Assembly (NCBI GenBank): GCA_900319715.1
Contig: ONPM01000019.1
Span: 1-49,278 of the forward strand
Source: an uncultured Prevotella sp.
Lineage (GTDB): Bacteria; Bacteroidota; Bacteroidia; Bacteroidales; Bacteroidaceae
DNA length: 49,278 nt
Direction of reading: 5' to 3'
Shown here: piece by piece, positions 8,429-15,987 of the stretch
How the letters are laid out: every line of letters begins with the position of its first letter
How positions within the stretch are numbered: the stretch's first letter is position 1
The notes under the pieces: model-generated
The model's database searches: none
The model's input: only the letters and a program-made list of their open reading frames with translations
What the model was told of the DNA's origin: nothing
Translations under genes and position numbers: made by a program

Positions 8429-8887
8429 CTATACTCCGCGATGCTTATCGAACTTGTGGAGGATAAAGTTAAATGCCTCAAGTCCGACAAGTACAAGGAA
8501 CGTGGAAGCAGCGGAAAGAATATAGAGTCCGCCACCGCAAGCAAGTCCGATTGCTGCGGTCACCCATAATCCGGCAGCCGTTGTCAAACCACGTACCGCA
8601 TTCTCGTTCTTCTGAAAGATGATCGTTCCTGCACCGATAAAACCAATACCCGAAACGACCTGGGCAGCGACACGCGACACATCCCAACGATGTTCTGGCG
8701 TATGCATAGCCCCTTCGAAGCCATAGGCAGACACAATCATAAACAAGGCCGAACCCAGAGCCACCAGGAAATGCGTCCGGAATCCTGCTTCCTTAGCCCT
8801 ATACTCTCGTTCCAGTCCAATAGCACCTCCCAAGAGGGCTGCAATAAAAATACGGAGCACAAACTCCCAAGTCATACTATCCATCAT
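8429..8887 (-). CDS. MgtC/SapB-family inner-membrane protein
   Basis: A 152-residue membrane protein. The family signature is present: LRIFIAALLGGAIGLEREYR followed by AGFRTHFLVALGSALFMIVS, then RVAAQVVSGIGFIGAGTIIF and VRGLTTAAGLWVTAAIGLAC, giving about four membrane segments. MgtC itself modulates the F-type ATPase and supports growth at low magnesium in some pathogens; the role of the short Bacteroidetes members is not established. I chose the ATG at 8887, which leaves one base after the stop of the upstream GNAT-like gene and makes the two an operon. A longer frame starting at 8965 would overlap that gene by 77 bp and adds no recognisable residues. Confidence 0.88.
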   Translation of the reverse strand: MMDSMTWEFVLRIFIAALLGGAIGLEREYRAKEAGFRTHFLVALGSALFMIVSAYGFEGAMHTPEHRWDVSRVAAQVVSGIGFIGAGTIIFQKNENAVRGLTTAAGLWVTAAIGLACGGGLYILSAASTFLVLVGLEAFNFILHKFDKHRGV

Positions 8888-8888
8888 A

Positions 8889-10028
8889 TTACAAATTTTT
8901 CTTGAAACAGCGGTGGCGGCGATGAATCTTTGAGTCGAGATACTGCCACTGCGAGAGTACACCATCGTTGGTCTCCATCATCGGCCCCGTCTCTGCCCAC
9001 TTGAAGCCATAGCGCTGGAACCAGCGGATAAGATCATCGAAGATAAGCCCATTGGCACCCTTGGCCCTGTATTCTGGCAGCACGCCGATGAGCAAAAGGT
9101 CGACCACATCCGTCTTGTGCCATTTGAGAATCTTCAACAAGTGCCACCAGCCGAACGGGAAGAGCCGCCCGTCGTGTGTCTTCTGCAAGGCTCGCGAAAA
9201 CGAGGGGAAAGTGATGCCGAAGCCCACCAGTTTATCATTCGCGTTGCCATCGACAACGCCAGTGACAAGATTCAGGTCAGCAATCTTGATGTAGTCTCTC
9301 ACGAGTTTGTCTATCTGTCGGTCTGACAGTTGGCAGAAGCCATAAAGATCCTTGTAAGTAGCATTGAGCACATCGAATATCTCATGCGCCTTTCCTTCAT
9401 TCATCAGTTCATGACGACTGAACTTATGAGCACGCAGATTATAACGACGACGCACCATCTCCGTCACCTTAGCAAACTTGTCTGGCACCACCTCCGGGAC
9501 ACGCACCCTCGCCTCTACCCAGTCATTCGACTTCTCAAACCCTCCAAAGCGCTGAATATGCTCTGGATAGTAGGACTGATTGTAGTTGATATACATGGAT
9601 GCGAGTTTTTCGAAACCTTCGACGAGCATACCTTCACGATCGGTATCAATAAATCCCATAGGGCCGACCATCTCTGTCATGCCACGCTCACGCCCCCAGC
9701 CTTCGACAGCCTTCAACAGGGCATCAGACACTTCCTGATCGTCAATAAAGTCGAACCACCCAAAGCGTACCTGAAGCGTATTCCAACGCTCGTTGGCATG
9801 ATGATTGATGATGGCAGCAATACGCCCTACCACCTTGCCGTCCTGATAGGCCAGGAAATAGTCTGCCTCACAATAGTCAAATGAAGGATTCTTCTGACGG
9901 TTAAGCGTGTCCATCTCGTCAAAGTAGAGAAAAGGCACGGCACAATCGTTGTCGCGGTACAGGTCGTAATAGAACTGCACAAAAGCGCTGAGTTCTTTCT
10001 TCGTGGTTACTTGTTTTATCTCAACCAT
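8889..10028 (-). CDS. GNAT-like acyltransferase-fold protein
   Basis: A 379-residue cytoplasmic protein with two GNAT-like halves. The N-terminal half has DYFLAYQDGKVVGRIAAIIN, a typical GNAT strand pair, then FGWFDFIDDQEVSDALLKAV. The C-terminal half has DLLLIGVLPEYRAKGANGLI, which matches the acetyl-CoA-binding motif A (V-x-P-x-x-R-x-x-G). It belongs to a conserved Bacteroidetes group usually annotated only as N-acetyltransferase or hypothetical; its substrate is unknown. The start is the ATG at 10028, 23 bp from a -7 promoter element; a TTG three codons earlier is possible. It is co-transcribed with the mgtC-like gene. Confidence 0.75.
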   Translation of the reverse strand: MVEIKQVTTKKELSAFVQFYYDLYRDNDCAVPFLYFDEMDTLNRQKNPSFDYCEADYFLAYQDGKVVGRIAAIINHHANERWNTLQVRFGWFDFIDDQEVSDALLKAVEGWGRERGMTEMVGPMGFIDTDREGMLVEGFEKLASMYINYNQSYYPEHIQRFGGFEKSNDWVEARVRVPEVVPDKFAKVTEMVRRRYNLRAHKFSRHELMNEGKAHEIFDVLNATYKDLYGFCQLSDRQIDKLVRDYIKIADLNLVTGVVDGNANDKLVGFGITFPSFSRALQKTHDGRLFPFGWWHLLKILKWHKTDVVDLLLIGVLPEYRAKGANGLIFDDLIRWFQRYGFKWAETGPMMETNDGVLSQWQYLDSKIHRRHRCFKKNL

Positions 10029-10050
10029 TGTTCCCAAATACTAACCGCTG

Positions 10051-10058
10051 CAAAGGTA
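10051..10058 (-). promoter_or_regulatory. -7 promoter element for the GNAT-mgtC operon
   Basis: TACCTTTG on the minus strand, 22 bp upstream of the ATG at 10028, fits TAnnTTTG. Confidence 0.6.
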
Positions 10059-10112
10059 CAAAGATTTGAGGAGTAAAAGTAGCAAAGGGCGTTAAAAGGA
10101 GTTAAATGGCAA

Positions 10113-12077
10113 TCATAGAGCCTCTATATAGTCGTAGAGGCGCTTGTAGAAAGGATGACGGGTCATTGTGGAGGCATCGCCGAGAATAATCAGTTTCATC
10201 CGGGCACGGGTAATGGCGACATTCATTCGGCGAAGGTCACGGAGAAAGCCTATCTGCCCTTCTTCGTTGGCACGTACAAGGGAGATGAGGATGATGTCGC
10301 GCTCCTGTCCTTGAAAGCCGTCGACGGTATTGACACTAATAAGACTACGATAGGGCTTGAAGAACTCTTTTTTCTTAAAAAGGCGCCGCAGATACTGCAC
10401 CTGAGCACGATAGGGGGAAATGACGCCCACGTCAAGCCGCTCGTCAAGGATTCGCTGCTTGCCTATCTTCTGGAAATACTGCTCGAGGACGAGCAGGGTG
10501 AGTTCTGCCTCGGCCTTATTGATACGCCCGAAACTCTCCCCCACGAACTGTTCCTTAAAGATCGAGGAGGGAGGAGGGAGGAGTGTGGAGTGAGAAATGT
10601 CTGCGTCGGAGTATTCTCCCTCCTCACTCCTCCCTCCACATTCCTCGAATTGACTGGTATCCACCCACGTCATCGGGATATCGAGGTCGAGGATGCTCCG
10701 ATACTTCACTTCAGGAGCACTCTCCACCTGATTACCATAGAACCAATCGCTGGAGAAACGCATAATCTCCTCATTCATACGGTATTGCATCTTCAACAGG
10801 GTGACGGCCTCGGGATGGTTATCGACGATGCGCTCCATCAGCGTCTTGCCCAAGCCAGCCTTCATGGCAGCGTAACTCTTCACTGTAGGCGGCAACTGGC
10901 AGTGGTCACCAGCAAGAATCACTCTCGACACTCTGCGGATGGGAATCCAGCAGGCTGCCTCCAGCGCCTGCGCCGCCTCGTCGATAAACAATGTACCGAA
11001 CTTCTGCCCTTCAAGCAGCCGACTGTTGCTGCCTACAAGGGTGCTGGCAATGACACGGGCCTCGCCAAAGAGTTGGGCATTGATGCGTATCTCAAGTTCT
11101 GTGGCACGCTCTTTCAGGCGTTCAAGTTTCTGGTGGTATTTCTCATCGCCCCGTTTGCGGTGGGCTCGGAGGTCTCGGATGGCCTTTCGGATGGCCCACA
11201 GCAATTCGTAGTCAGGATGGGCCTCAAAGCGTCGTTCATAAGTAAAGGAAAGCATCTTGTCGTTGACACGAGTCGGATTACCAATACGCAATACGTTGAT
11301 ACCTCGGTCAACAAGTTTCTCTGAGATCCAGTCCACAGCCATATTGCTCTGTGCACAGACGAGCACTTGGTTCTCACGTCGCAGCGTCTCATAGATAGCC
11401 TCAACGAGAGTGGTCGTCTTGCCCGTACCTGGAGGGCCATGGACTATGGCTACATCCTTCGCCTGCAACACTTTATTGACAGCATCCTCCTGCGTACGAT
11501 TCAGATAGGAGAAATGCATGGGTGCGAAGGAGAATGTCTCTGCAGGCTGATGAGAATAGAACAAGTCGCGGAGGTAGCCCAGACGTCCTTTGGCCCGTAT
11601 CACACGGTCGAGAGCCTCAAACATCGTCTTATAACTTGTCTCGTCGAAGAACAACTGAATGCCTACATTCTCAGCCCCTTGCACATCAATGAGTTGGCCG
11701 TTGTCAGGCACAGACACCACCATACGGTCGCCATCGACATAACTGACGGTGCCAGTGAAATTGAAGTATTTGATCTTTGAAGAATGATTCAGATTCCTCA
11801 GATCACTCAGACAAGTAAAGAATGCCACCGGCCTGCCGTACTCGAAATTATGCTCTATCTCATCGTCATCCCCCTGACGGAACACCTCAACGACGAGTTG
11901 GTTCAGCGAGTTATAATAACTCTTCCCCATTTTCAGCGGATACCAGGCATCGCCCCGTTTCACTTTCCGCTGCAGACCCATCTCTTCGGTCTGCTTGCGG
12001 AAGGTATCCTTCTCGGCTGCATATTCCATCTGGAGCAACAGCCGCTGTTGCTGAAGTGCCTGGATTGATGTCGTCAT
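10113..12077 (-). CDS. SF1 (UPF1/IGHMBP2-like) DNA/RNA helicase
   Basis: A 654-residue ATP-dependent helicase. Motifs in order: Walker A GPPGTGKTTT (about residues 214-222), CAQSNMAVDW (Ia), LFIDEAAQALEAAC (motif II), ILAGDHCQLPPTV (III), LKMQYRMNEEIM (IV), VNTVDGFQGQERDIILISLV (V) and MNVAITRARMKLIILGD (VI). This is the pattern of the Upf1-like SF1B group; the nucleic-acid substrate is unknown. Between motifs IV and V there is a low-complexity segment (CGGRSEEGEYSDADISHST and LLPPPSS) encoded by short tandem repeats in inverted orientation at 10564-10644, in frame. The ATG at 12077 was chosen because a promoter element ends 10 bp upstream; a longer frame to 12119 would start upstream of that promoter. 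Confidence 0.93.
   Translation of the reverse strand: MTTSIQALQQQRLLLQMEYAAEKDTFRKQTEEMGLQRKVKRGDAWYPLKMGKSYYNSLNQLVVEVFRQGDDDEIEHNFEYGRPVAFFTCLSDLRNLNHSSKIKYFNFTGTVSYVDGDRMVVSVPDNGQLIDVQGAENVGIQLFFDETSYKTMFEALDRVIRAKGRLGYLRDLFYSHQPAETFSFAPMHFSYLNRTQEDAVNKVLQAKDVAIVHGPPGTGKTTTLVEAIYETLRRENQVLVCAQSNMAVDWISEKLVDRGINVLRIGNPTRVNDKMLSFTYERRFEAHPDYELLWAIRKAIRDLRAHRKRGDEKYHQKLERLKERATELEIRINAQLFGEARVIASTLVGSNSRLLEGQKFGTLFIDEAAQALEAACWIPIRRVSRVILAGDHCQLPPTVKSYAAMKAGLGKTLMERIVDNHPEAVTLLKMQYRMNEEIMRFSSDWFYGNQVESAPEVKYRSILDLDIPMTWVDTSQFEECGGRSEEGEYSDADISHSTLLPPPSSIFKEQFVGESFGRINKAEAELTLLVLEQYFQKIGKQRILDERLDVGVISPYRAQVQYLRRLFKKKEFFKPYRSLISVNTVDGFQGQERDIILISLVRANEEGQIGFLRDLRRMNVAITRARMKLIILGDASTMTRHPFYKRLYDYIEAL
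10564..10644. repeat. Inverted 7-bp arrays inside the helicase gene
   Basis: Left arm 10564-10598 has the units GAGGAGG, GAGGAGG, GAGGAGT, GTGGAGT, GAGAAAT. Right arm 10617-10644 has the complementary-type units TCCCTCC, TCACTCC, TCCCTCC, ACATTCC. All spacing is 7 bp. The reading frame is kept. The same units occur intergenically at 134-168. Confidence 0.85.
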
Positions 12078-12086
12078 AATTGGGTG

Positions 12087-12094
12087 CAAAGTTA
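12087..12094 (-). promoter_or_regulatory. -7 promoter element for the helicase gene
   Basis: TAACTTTG on the minus strand, only 10 bp from the ATG at 12077, so the transcript would be almost leaderless. Confidence 0.6.
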
Positions 12095-12170
12095 TACATA
12101 TTTTTAGACATAAGAACATAAGTACATATTATTTTTTTGTTTCTTTTGTTCATATGTCTAAAAAAATAAT

Positions 12171-12178
12171 TATCTTTG
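12171..12178 (+). promoter_or_regulatory. -7 promoter element for the lipoprotein-pdxK-rluA run
   Basis: TATCTTTG 20 bp before the ATG at 12199, with TTTG at 12145-12148 at about the -33 position. It is divergent from the helicase promoter. Confidence 0.65.
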
Positions 12179-12198
12179 CAGCGACAAATGACAGAACG

Positions 12199-13044
12199 AT
12201 GAAGAAGATCATGCTGATGTTGATGGCGGCAGTTTTCCTGACGGCATGCAGACAGGAAGCCCAGGATGATAAGTACAATATCACCTCCAAATTCAAGGCT
12301 ACCTATAATATTTATGAGAGTTTCACGCACAATGATGATGGCAGCATCACCTACAACGCCTCTGCGTATGGTGGTCTGGTGGGCATCATCAAAGAGCGCA
12401 ATCTGCCCGTAGACTGGACGCCTTACGAGTCGATCACCTTTGAGTTCGCCGAGCCCACGAAGGTGGAGACACAGGTACTCATTTCTGAAAAGATCAAGAT
12501 ATGGGGCCGTACGGGCATCACCTCTCTGACTTGTTTCTTTGACGGTCTGGATGTCAGGAATGTCAGTGAGGTGATCTTCCAGACTACCGAGCCTACTACC
12601 ATAACCATCAAGAATGTCCGCCTGACTCCTGTTGCCAACAACTGGGACACCCGTCCTATCTGGGAGGGAGAATGCCATTTCGGTAACTGGGAGAACGGCT
12701 TCGTCGTTCAGCCGGAACACTTCATGAATGCCGTGGAAGGCGACAAGATAGAATTCATATTCACCACCGACAGGAACGACATCGATCGTACCTACTGGCT
12801 GTTCAAGACCATCTACAGCGGCACCGACATGACCCTGGAGGGCAACTATAACGAACTGAACAAGTGGGGCTGTGCGGCTGTGGGCAGGGATGCCACCCAC
12901 TACAGGATTGCCCTCACCGCCAACGACATCGCTAACCTCCGGAAGGTAGGACTCTTTGTCAACGGCTACTACAACATCGTCACCAAGGTCAACCTCGTAC
13001 GGAAACTCCATGAGAACGAGGATCCACTCACAGAAAACCAATGA
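12199..13044 (+). CDS. Exported lipoprotein of unknown function
   Basis: A 281-residue protein with the lipoprotein signal MKKIMLMLMAAVFLTACRQE, lipid-anchored at Cys17. The mature part looks all-beta and seems to hold two related sandwich domains. Repeated patterns are SITYNASAYGGLVGIIKERN then YESITFEFAEPTKVETQVLI, and later GDKIEFIFTTDRND then HYRIALTANDIANLRKVGLF, a layout like non-catalytic carbohydrate-binding domains. I do not recognise the family and infer no function. The ATG at 12199 was chosen over 12154 because 12154 lies upstream of the promoter element. The pyridoxal kinase gene begins 10 bp after the stop, which suggests co-transcription. Confidence 0.8.
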   Translation: MKKIMLMLMAAVFLTACRQEAQDDKYNITSKFKATYNIYESFTHNDDGSITYNASAYGGLVGIIKERNLPVDWTPYESITFEFAEPTKVETQVLISEKIKIWGRTGITSLTCFFDGLDVRNVSEVIFQTTEPTTITIKNVRLTPVANNWDTRPIWEGECHFGNWENGFVVQPEHFMNAVEGDKIEFIFTTDRNDIDRTYWLFKTIYSGTDMTLEGNYNELNKWGCAAVGRDATHYRIALTANDIANLRKVGLFVNGYYNIVTKVNLVRKLHENEDPLTENQ

Positions 13045-13054
13045 CAGAAGGCTC

Positions 13055-13885
13055 ATGAAACAGATCTTGCTTATCAACGATGTAGTGGGCTACAGCAAAG
13101 TAGGTATGGTAGCCATGTTACCCATCTTGTCCTATCTGGGCATTCCCACCTACAGCCTGCCGACGGCACTGGTGTCGAACACACTCGACTACGGTAAGTT
13201 CAATATCCAGGATACGACGGACTACATTCGTGGCACACTCCCTGTATGGAAAGAACTCGGCTTCTCGTTCGACGCTGTCTGTACTGGCCTGATGTTCAGC
13301 GACGAACAGGCGCGGCTGGTGGCAGGTTACTGCAAGGAGCAGGGCGCGCTGGGAACGACCGTATTTGTGGATCCCATCCTCGGCGATGGCGGACGGCTGT
13401 ACAACGGCATGACCAGACGGCAGGTGGAACTGATGCGTGAGATGGTCAGCGTAGCCCATCTCACCTTCCCCAACTATACAGAGGCATGCTATCTCACCGA
13501 CAGTCCCATCCACATGGAGGGTATAACCTGGGAGGAGACGAAGGGACTGCTCGACAAACTGAGGACTATCGGCTGCAAGTCTGCACTGATCACGAGTTGC
13601 AAGATTGACGGGCAGAATGCCGTAGCAGGCTACAACCACTACGACGGCAGTTACTTCCATCTGGAGTATCACGAGATTCCCGGCCTCTTCCACGGCACTG
13701 GCGACATCTTTTCTGCCGTACTTATCGGCCACCTACTCAACGGACAATCTCTCAAGACCAGCACCCGCACGGCCATGGACACCGTGTTCCGCATGATAGA
13801 CCGTTATAAGGACACCCCTGACAGGAACAAGGGCATCCCCGTGGAGAAATGCCTGGATATATTAGAGGCAAGAGGTGAGAGATAA
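13055..13885 (+). CDS. pdxK/pdxY: Pyridoxal/pyridoxamine kinase
   Basis: A 276-residue ribokinase-superfamily enzyme that phosphorylates the 5' hydroxyl of B6 vitamers in the salvage route to pyridoxal phosphate. The N-terminal MKQILLINDVVGYSKVGMVA, FVDPILGDGGRLYNG and TFPNYTEACYLTDS are typical of PdxY/PdxK. The anion-hole and catalytic-base motif is GLFHGTGDIFSAVLIGHLL near the C-terminus. The ATG at 13055 gives the normal family start; the frame is open further upstream but would overlap the lipoprotein gene. The last codons (EARGER) and the stop are formed by a 7-bp tandem array at 13864-13898, so the C-terminal tail is repeat-derived. Confidence 0.92.
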   Translation: MKQILLINDVVGYSKVGMVAMLPILSYLGIPTYSLPTALVSNTLDYGKFNIQDTTDYIRGTLPVWKELGFSFDAVCTGLMFSDEQARLVAGYCKEQGALGTTVFVDPILGDGGRLYNGMTRRQVELMREMVSVAHLTFPNYTEACYLTDSPIHMEGITWEETKGLLDKLRTIGCKSALITSCKIDGQNAVAGYNHYDGSYFHLEYHEIPGLFHGTGDIFSAVLIGHLLNGQSLKTSTRTAMDTVFRMIDRYKDTPDRNKGIPVEKCLDILEARGER

Positions 13886-13898
13886 GAGGTAAAAGATT
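13864..13898. repeat. 7-bp tandem array over the pdxK stop codon
   Basis: Units AGAGGCA, AGAGGTG, AGAGATA, AGAGGTA, AAAGATT at 7-bp spacing. It supplies the last six codons and the TAA of the kinase gene and the spacer before the pseudouridine synthase. Confidence 0.8.
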
Positions 13899-13902
13899 GC
13901 CC

Positions 13903-15453
13903 ATGAGGTTACATCAACTATCATCTGATATTCCCAAGCCGGAGCGGTTCACCTATCCGTTCTGTTATGAGCCTCATCCACTATGCATCCTCGCTGCCGA
14001 AGAAGTGAAGCGGGAAATCGAACGCATCCATCCTACAGAAGGTAAGATGTTCGGTGTGCTGGTGGTTTCCCCTCCTGAGTCAGGAGGGGTGCCAGAAGGG
14101 CGGGGTGGTCTGAACAACAGCAAAGACTTCCCCCTTTCTTTTCTGGCAGCCTACTCCGGTCTGCTCGAAGGGCGCAACGACTGGCCATATTTCGTTCCGC
14201 CCGTCTTCGATGCCCAAGATCCTAATGGCTATTTCAAGATCCGCGAGCGTGAAATATCGGAGTTTCTTCGGGAGTACGAGGGTACGGAGGTTCGGGGGTA
14301 CGAGGGTACTCCTGAGGCAGATGGTAATCTCGCGCCGCCGAACCTCCGTACCCCCGTACCCCCGGCTTCCAGACAAATGTCCCAGGACCTCCAACTCTGG
14401 CTCTTCCACCAGTACCAGTTCCTCAATGCCAGAGGCGAGACCAAAGACCTTGTCGACGTGTGGCAGGACTACTACTCCCCCCGCATTCGCAGGAGATTTC
14501 CCCTCCCCCCTGGCGGCACGGGCGACTGCTGCGCTCCCAAACTTTTGCAATACGCCTACAAGCACGGTCTGAAGCCCCTCTGCATGGCAGAGTTCTGGTG
14601 GGGCCCGTCGCCAAAGAGTGACATCCGCCACCACGGGCAGTTCTACCCTGCCTGCCGAGGGAAATGCAAGCCTATTCTCACTTGGATGCTGCAGGGGCTC
14701 GATGTTGACCCCAGCCCTGACGAAGCGGGCTTTCCGCACATGAGTGCACAAGTGGTATGGGAAGACGAGACGATGGCAGTACTCAACAAGCCCTCAGGTA
14801 TGCTGAGTGTCCCTGGCCGCACGGAAGACTACTCCGTCGCCATCTGGGCACATCAGCGGTGGCCCGGCTCCCAGCCCGTCCACCGCCTCGACATGTGGAC
14901 ATCAGGCATCATCCTCATTGCGAAGACCAGCGAGGCCTATCAGTCACTACAGAAGCAATTCACTGAGCACACCGTAAAGAAGAAATACCTCGCTATTGTG
15001 GAGGGCATCCCCCAGCAGGAGCACGGCATCATCGACCTGCCCCTGCTCAGCGACCCCATGAACCGTCCGCGCCAGGTGGTCGACCTTGAACACGGCAAGC
15101 GGGCCATCACAGAGTACCGCATCCTTCGTACCTTCGAAGGCGGCAGCCAATTCTTGCGTCCCTTCGATAGCAAGCGACCAAAGGTCGAGCGCTTCACTCT
15201 TCAATCTTCACTCTTCACTTTATTAGCCCTTTGGCCCCATACGGGCCGCACCCACCAACTCCGTATACACTGTGCCCATGAGTCAGGCCTTGGCTGCCCC
15301 ATCTTGGGTGATGAACTATACGGCACAAAGGCCGACCGCCTGTATCTTCAGGCCCAGGCCATCAGTTTCGTCCATCCTATAACAGGCAGGAAGATGCATT
15401 TCGAACTGCCCAGCGACTTTGACCACATCATACAATCATCACATATTATATAA
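13903..15453 (+). CDS. RluA-family RNA pseudouridine synthase with repeat insertions
   Basis: A 516-residue enzyme expected to convert uridine to pseudouridine in rRNA or tRNA. The catalytic domain is in the C-terminal half: VVWEDETMAVLNKPSGMLSV, the catalytic aspartate in PVHRLDMWTSGIIL, KKKYLAIVEG, and PHTGRTHQLRIHCAHESGLG. The N-terminal half (YPFCYEPHPLCILAAEEVKR, YFVPPVFDAQDPNGYFKIRE) is the extension found in larger Bacteroidetes RluA proteins. Three segments look foreign: SPPESGGVPEGRGGLNN (14067-14114, palindromic element), EYEGTEVRGYEGTPEADG and following to PPNLRTPVPP (14268-14362, 8-bp repeats), and RFTLQSSLFTLL (15191-15218, 7-bp repeats). All keep the frame. The ATG at 13903 is preferred over a TTG at 13897. 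Confidence 0.9.
   Translation: MRLHQLSSDIPKPERFTYPFCYEPHPLCILAAEEVKREIERIHPTEGKMFGVLVVSPPESGGVPEGRGGLNNSKDFPLSFLAAYSGLLEGRNDWPYFVPPVFDAQDPNGYFKIREREISEFLREYEGTEVRGYEGTPEADGNLAPPNLRTPVPPASRQMSQDLQLWLFHQYQFLNARGETKDLVDVWQDYYSPRIRRRFPLPPGGTGDCCAPKLLQYAYKHGLKPLCMAEFWWGPSPKSDIRHHGQFYPACRGKCKPILTWMLQGLDVDPSPDEAGFPHMSAQVVWEDETMAVLNKPSGMLSVPGRTEDYSVAIWAHQRWPGSQPVHRLDMWTSGIILIAKTSEAYQSLQKQFTEHTVKKKYLAIVEGIPQQEHGIIDLPLLSDPMNRPRQVVDLEHGKRAITEYRILRTFEGGSQFLRPFDSKRPKVERFTLQSSLFTLLALWPHTGRTHQLRIHCAHESGLGCPILGDELYGTKADRLYLQAQAISFVHPITGRKMHFELPSDFDHIIQSSHII
14067..14114. repeat. Palindromic element fragment inside the pseudouridine synthase gene
   Basis: Contains the core CCCTCCTGAGTCAGGAGGG followed by GGGCGGGGTGGTCTGAA, as in the left-edge element at 188-332. 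It is translated as SPPESGGVPEGRGGL without breaking the frame. Confidence 0.85.
14268..14362. repeat. 8-bp tandem repeats in inverted arms inside the pseudouridine synthase gene
   Basis: The left arm has the units AGGGTACG, GAGGTTCG, GGGGTACG, AGGGTACT. The right arm (about 14336-14362) contains the complement AACCTCCGTACCCCCGTACC. Similar units plus GAGATTAC occur in trpF at 38991-39022. In frame. Confidence 0.8.
15191..15218. repeat. 7-bp tandem array inside the pseudouridine synthase gene
   Basis: Units GCTTCAC, TCTTCAA, TCTTCAC, TCTTCAC. Translated as FTLQSSLFT between the REG-like loop and the PHTGRTHQLR motif. The same TCTTCAC unit forms the array in purL at 33698-33725. Confidence 0.85.
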
Positions 15454-15477
15454 TATATAGTTAAAAACAATTCAGTT

Positions 15478-15783
15478 ATGGTTAAGCACATCATTCTCTG
15501 GACTCTGAATCCAGAACTCTCCAAAGCGGAGAAGCAGGCCGTCAAGGCAGGTATCAAGGAAGGTTTGGAAGGACTCGTGGGCAAAGTGCCTGGGCTCCTC
15601 GACGTGAAAGTCCATATCGACGGACGTCTGGCATCATCCAATGCCGACGTGATGCTCGACAGCACCCTCGAGAGCGAAGAGGCCCTGAAGGGCTACGCCG
15701 TCCATCCCGAACACGTCGCCGTCGCCAATGGCAAGGTGCGCCCCTACACCGTCCAGCGCTCCTGCCTCGACTTCGAGATCTGA
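15478..15783 (+). CDS. Dabb-family (stress-responsive alpha/beta-barrel) protein
   Basis: A 101-residue protein with the Dabb signature: MVKHIILWTLNPE at the N-terminus, PGLLDVKVHIDGR, DVMLDSTLESEEALKGYAVH and PEHVAVANGKVRPY. Such proteins are small cytoplasmic dimers; some bind small hydrophobic molecules, but the role in Bacteroidetes is unknown. The length is normal for the family. The gene begins 24 bp after the pseudouridine synthase and is the last gene of the run before a convergent gene. Confidence 0.88.
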   Translation: MVKHIILWTLNPELSKAEKQAVKAGIKEGLEGLVGKVPGLLDVKVHIDGRLASSNADVMLDSTLESEEALKGYAVHPEHVAVANGKVRPYTVQRSCLDFEI

Positions 15784-15788
15784 GCAGC

Positions 15789-15816
15789 CGTTTTGCCATC
15801 TCGGCATAGCAAAACG
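15789..15816. other. Hairpin downstream of the Dabb gene
   Basis: CGTTTTGC (15789-15796) pairs with GCAAAACG (15809-15816), with a further TGCC/GGCA pairing inside. It has no T-run, so its function as a terminator is uncertain. Confidence 0.45.
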
Positions 15817-15833
15817 AGGGGTCCGTTTATAGG

Positions 15834-15965
15834 GATGCCTTCCACGGGCCGTTATGATGCCTTCCACGAGTGATGGAGATGCCTTCCACGACAATAAGGA
15901 ATGCCTCCCATAGTGGTATGGAAGGCATCAGAACGAGTGATGGAAGGCATCGGAATGAATGTATG
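15834..15965. repeat. 22-bp-period array between convergent genes
   Basis: GATGCCTTCCAC starts at 15834, 15856 and 15878, and a variant AATGCCTCCCAT at 15900, each 22 bp apart with diverging 10-bp remainders. From about 15918 the array continues in inverted orientation with ATGGAAGGCATC spaced by 22 bp. A related 22-bp-period array is at 31861-31926, also between convergent genes. It encodes nothing visible. Confidence 0.85.
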
Positions 15966-15987
15966 TGCCACCCCGAGAGTTTTTTCT

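Noticed and set aside
10155-11324. 389-residue open frame opposite the helicase gene
   Set aside because: Antisense shadow of a gene with all helicase motifs; no recognisable domain or promoter.
12956-13054. Longer start for the pyridoxal kinase
   Set aside because: It would overlap the lipoprotein gene by about 90 bp, and the kinase family begins at MKQILLINDVVGYS.
15834-15965. CRISPR array
   Set aside because: The conserved part is only 12 bp with 10-bp variable parts, the orientation flips in mid-array, and there are no cas genes. It is a short-period repeat, not repeat-spacer structure.
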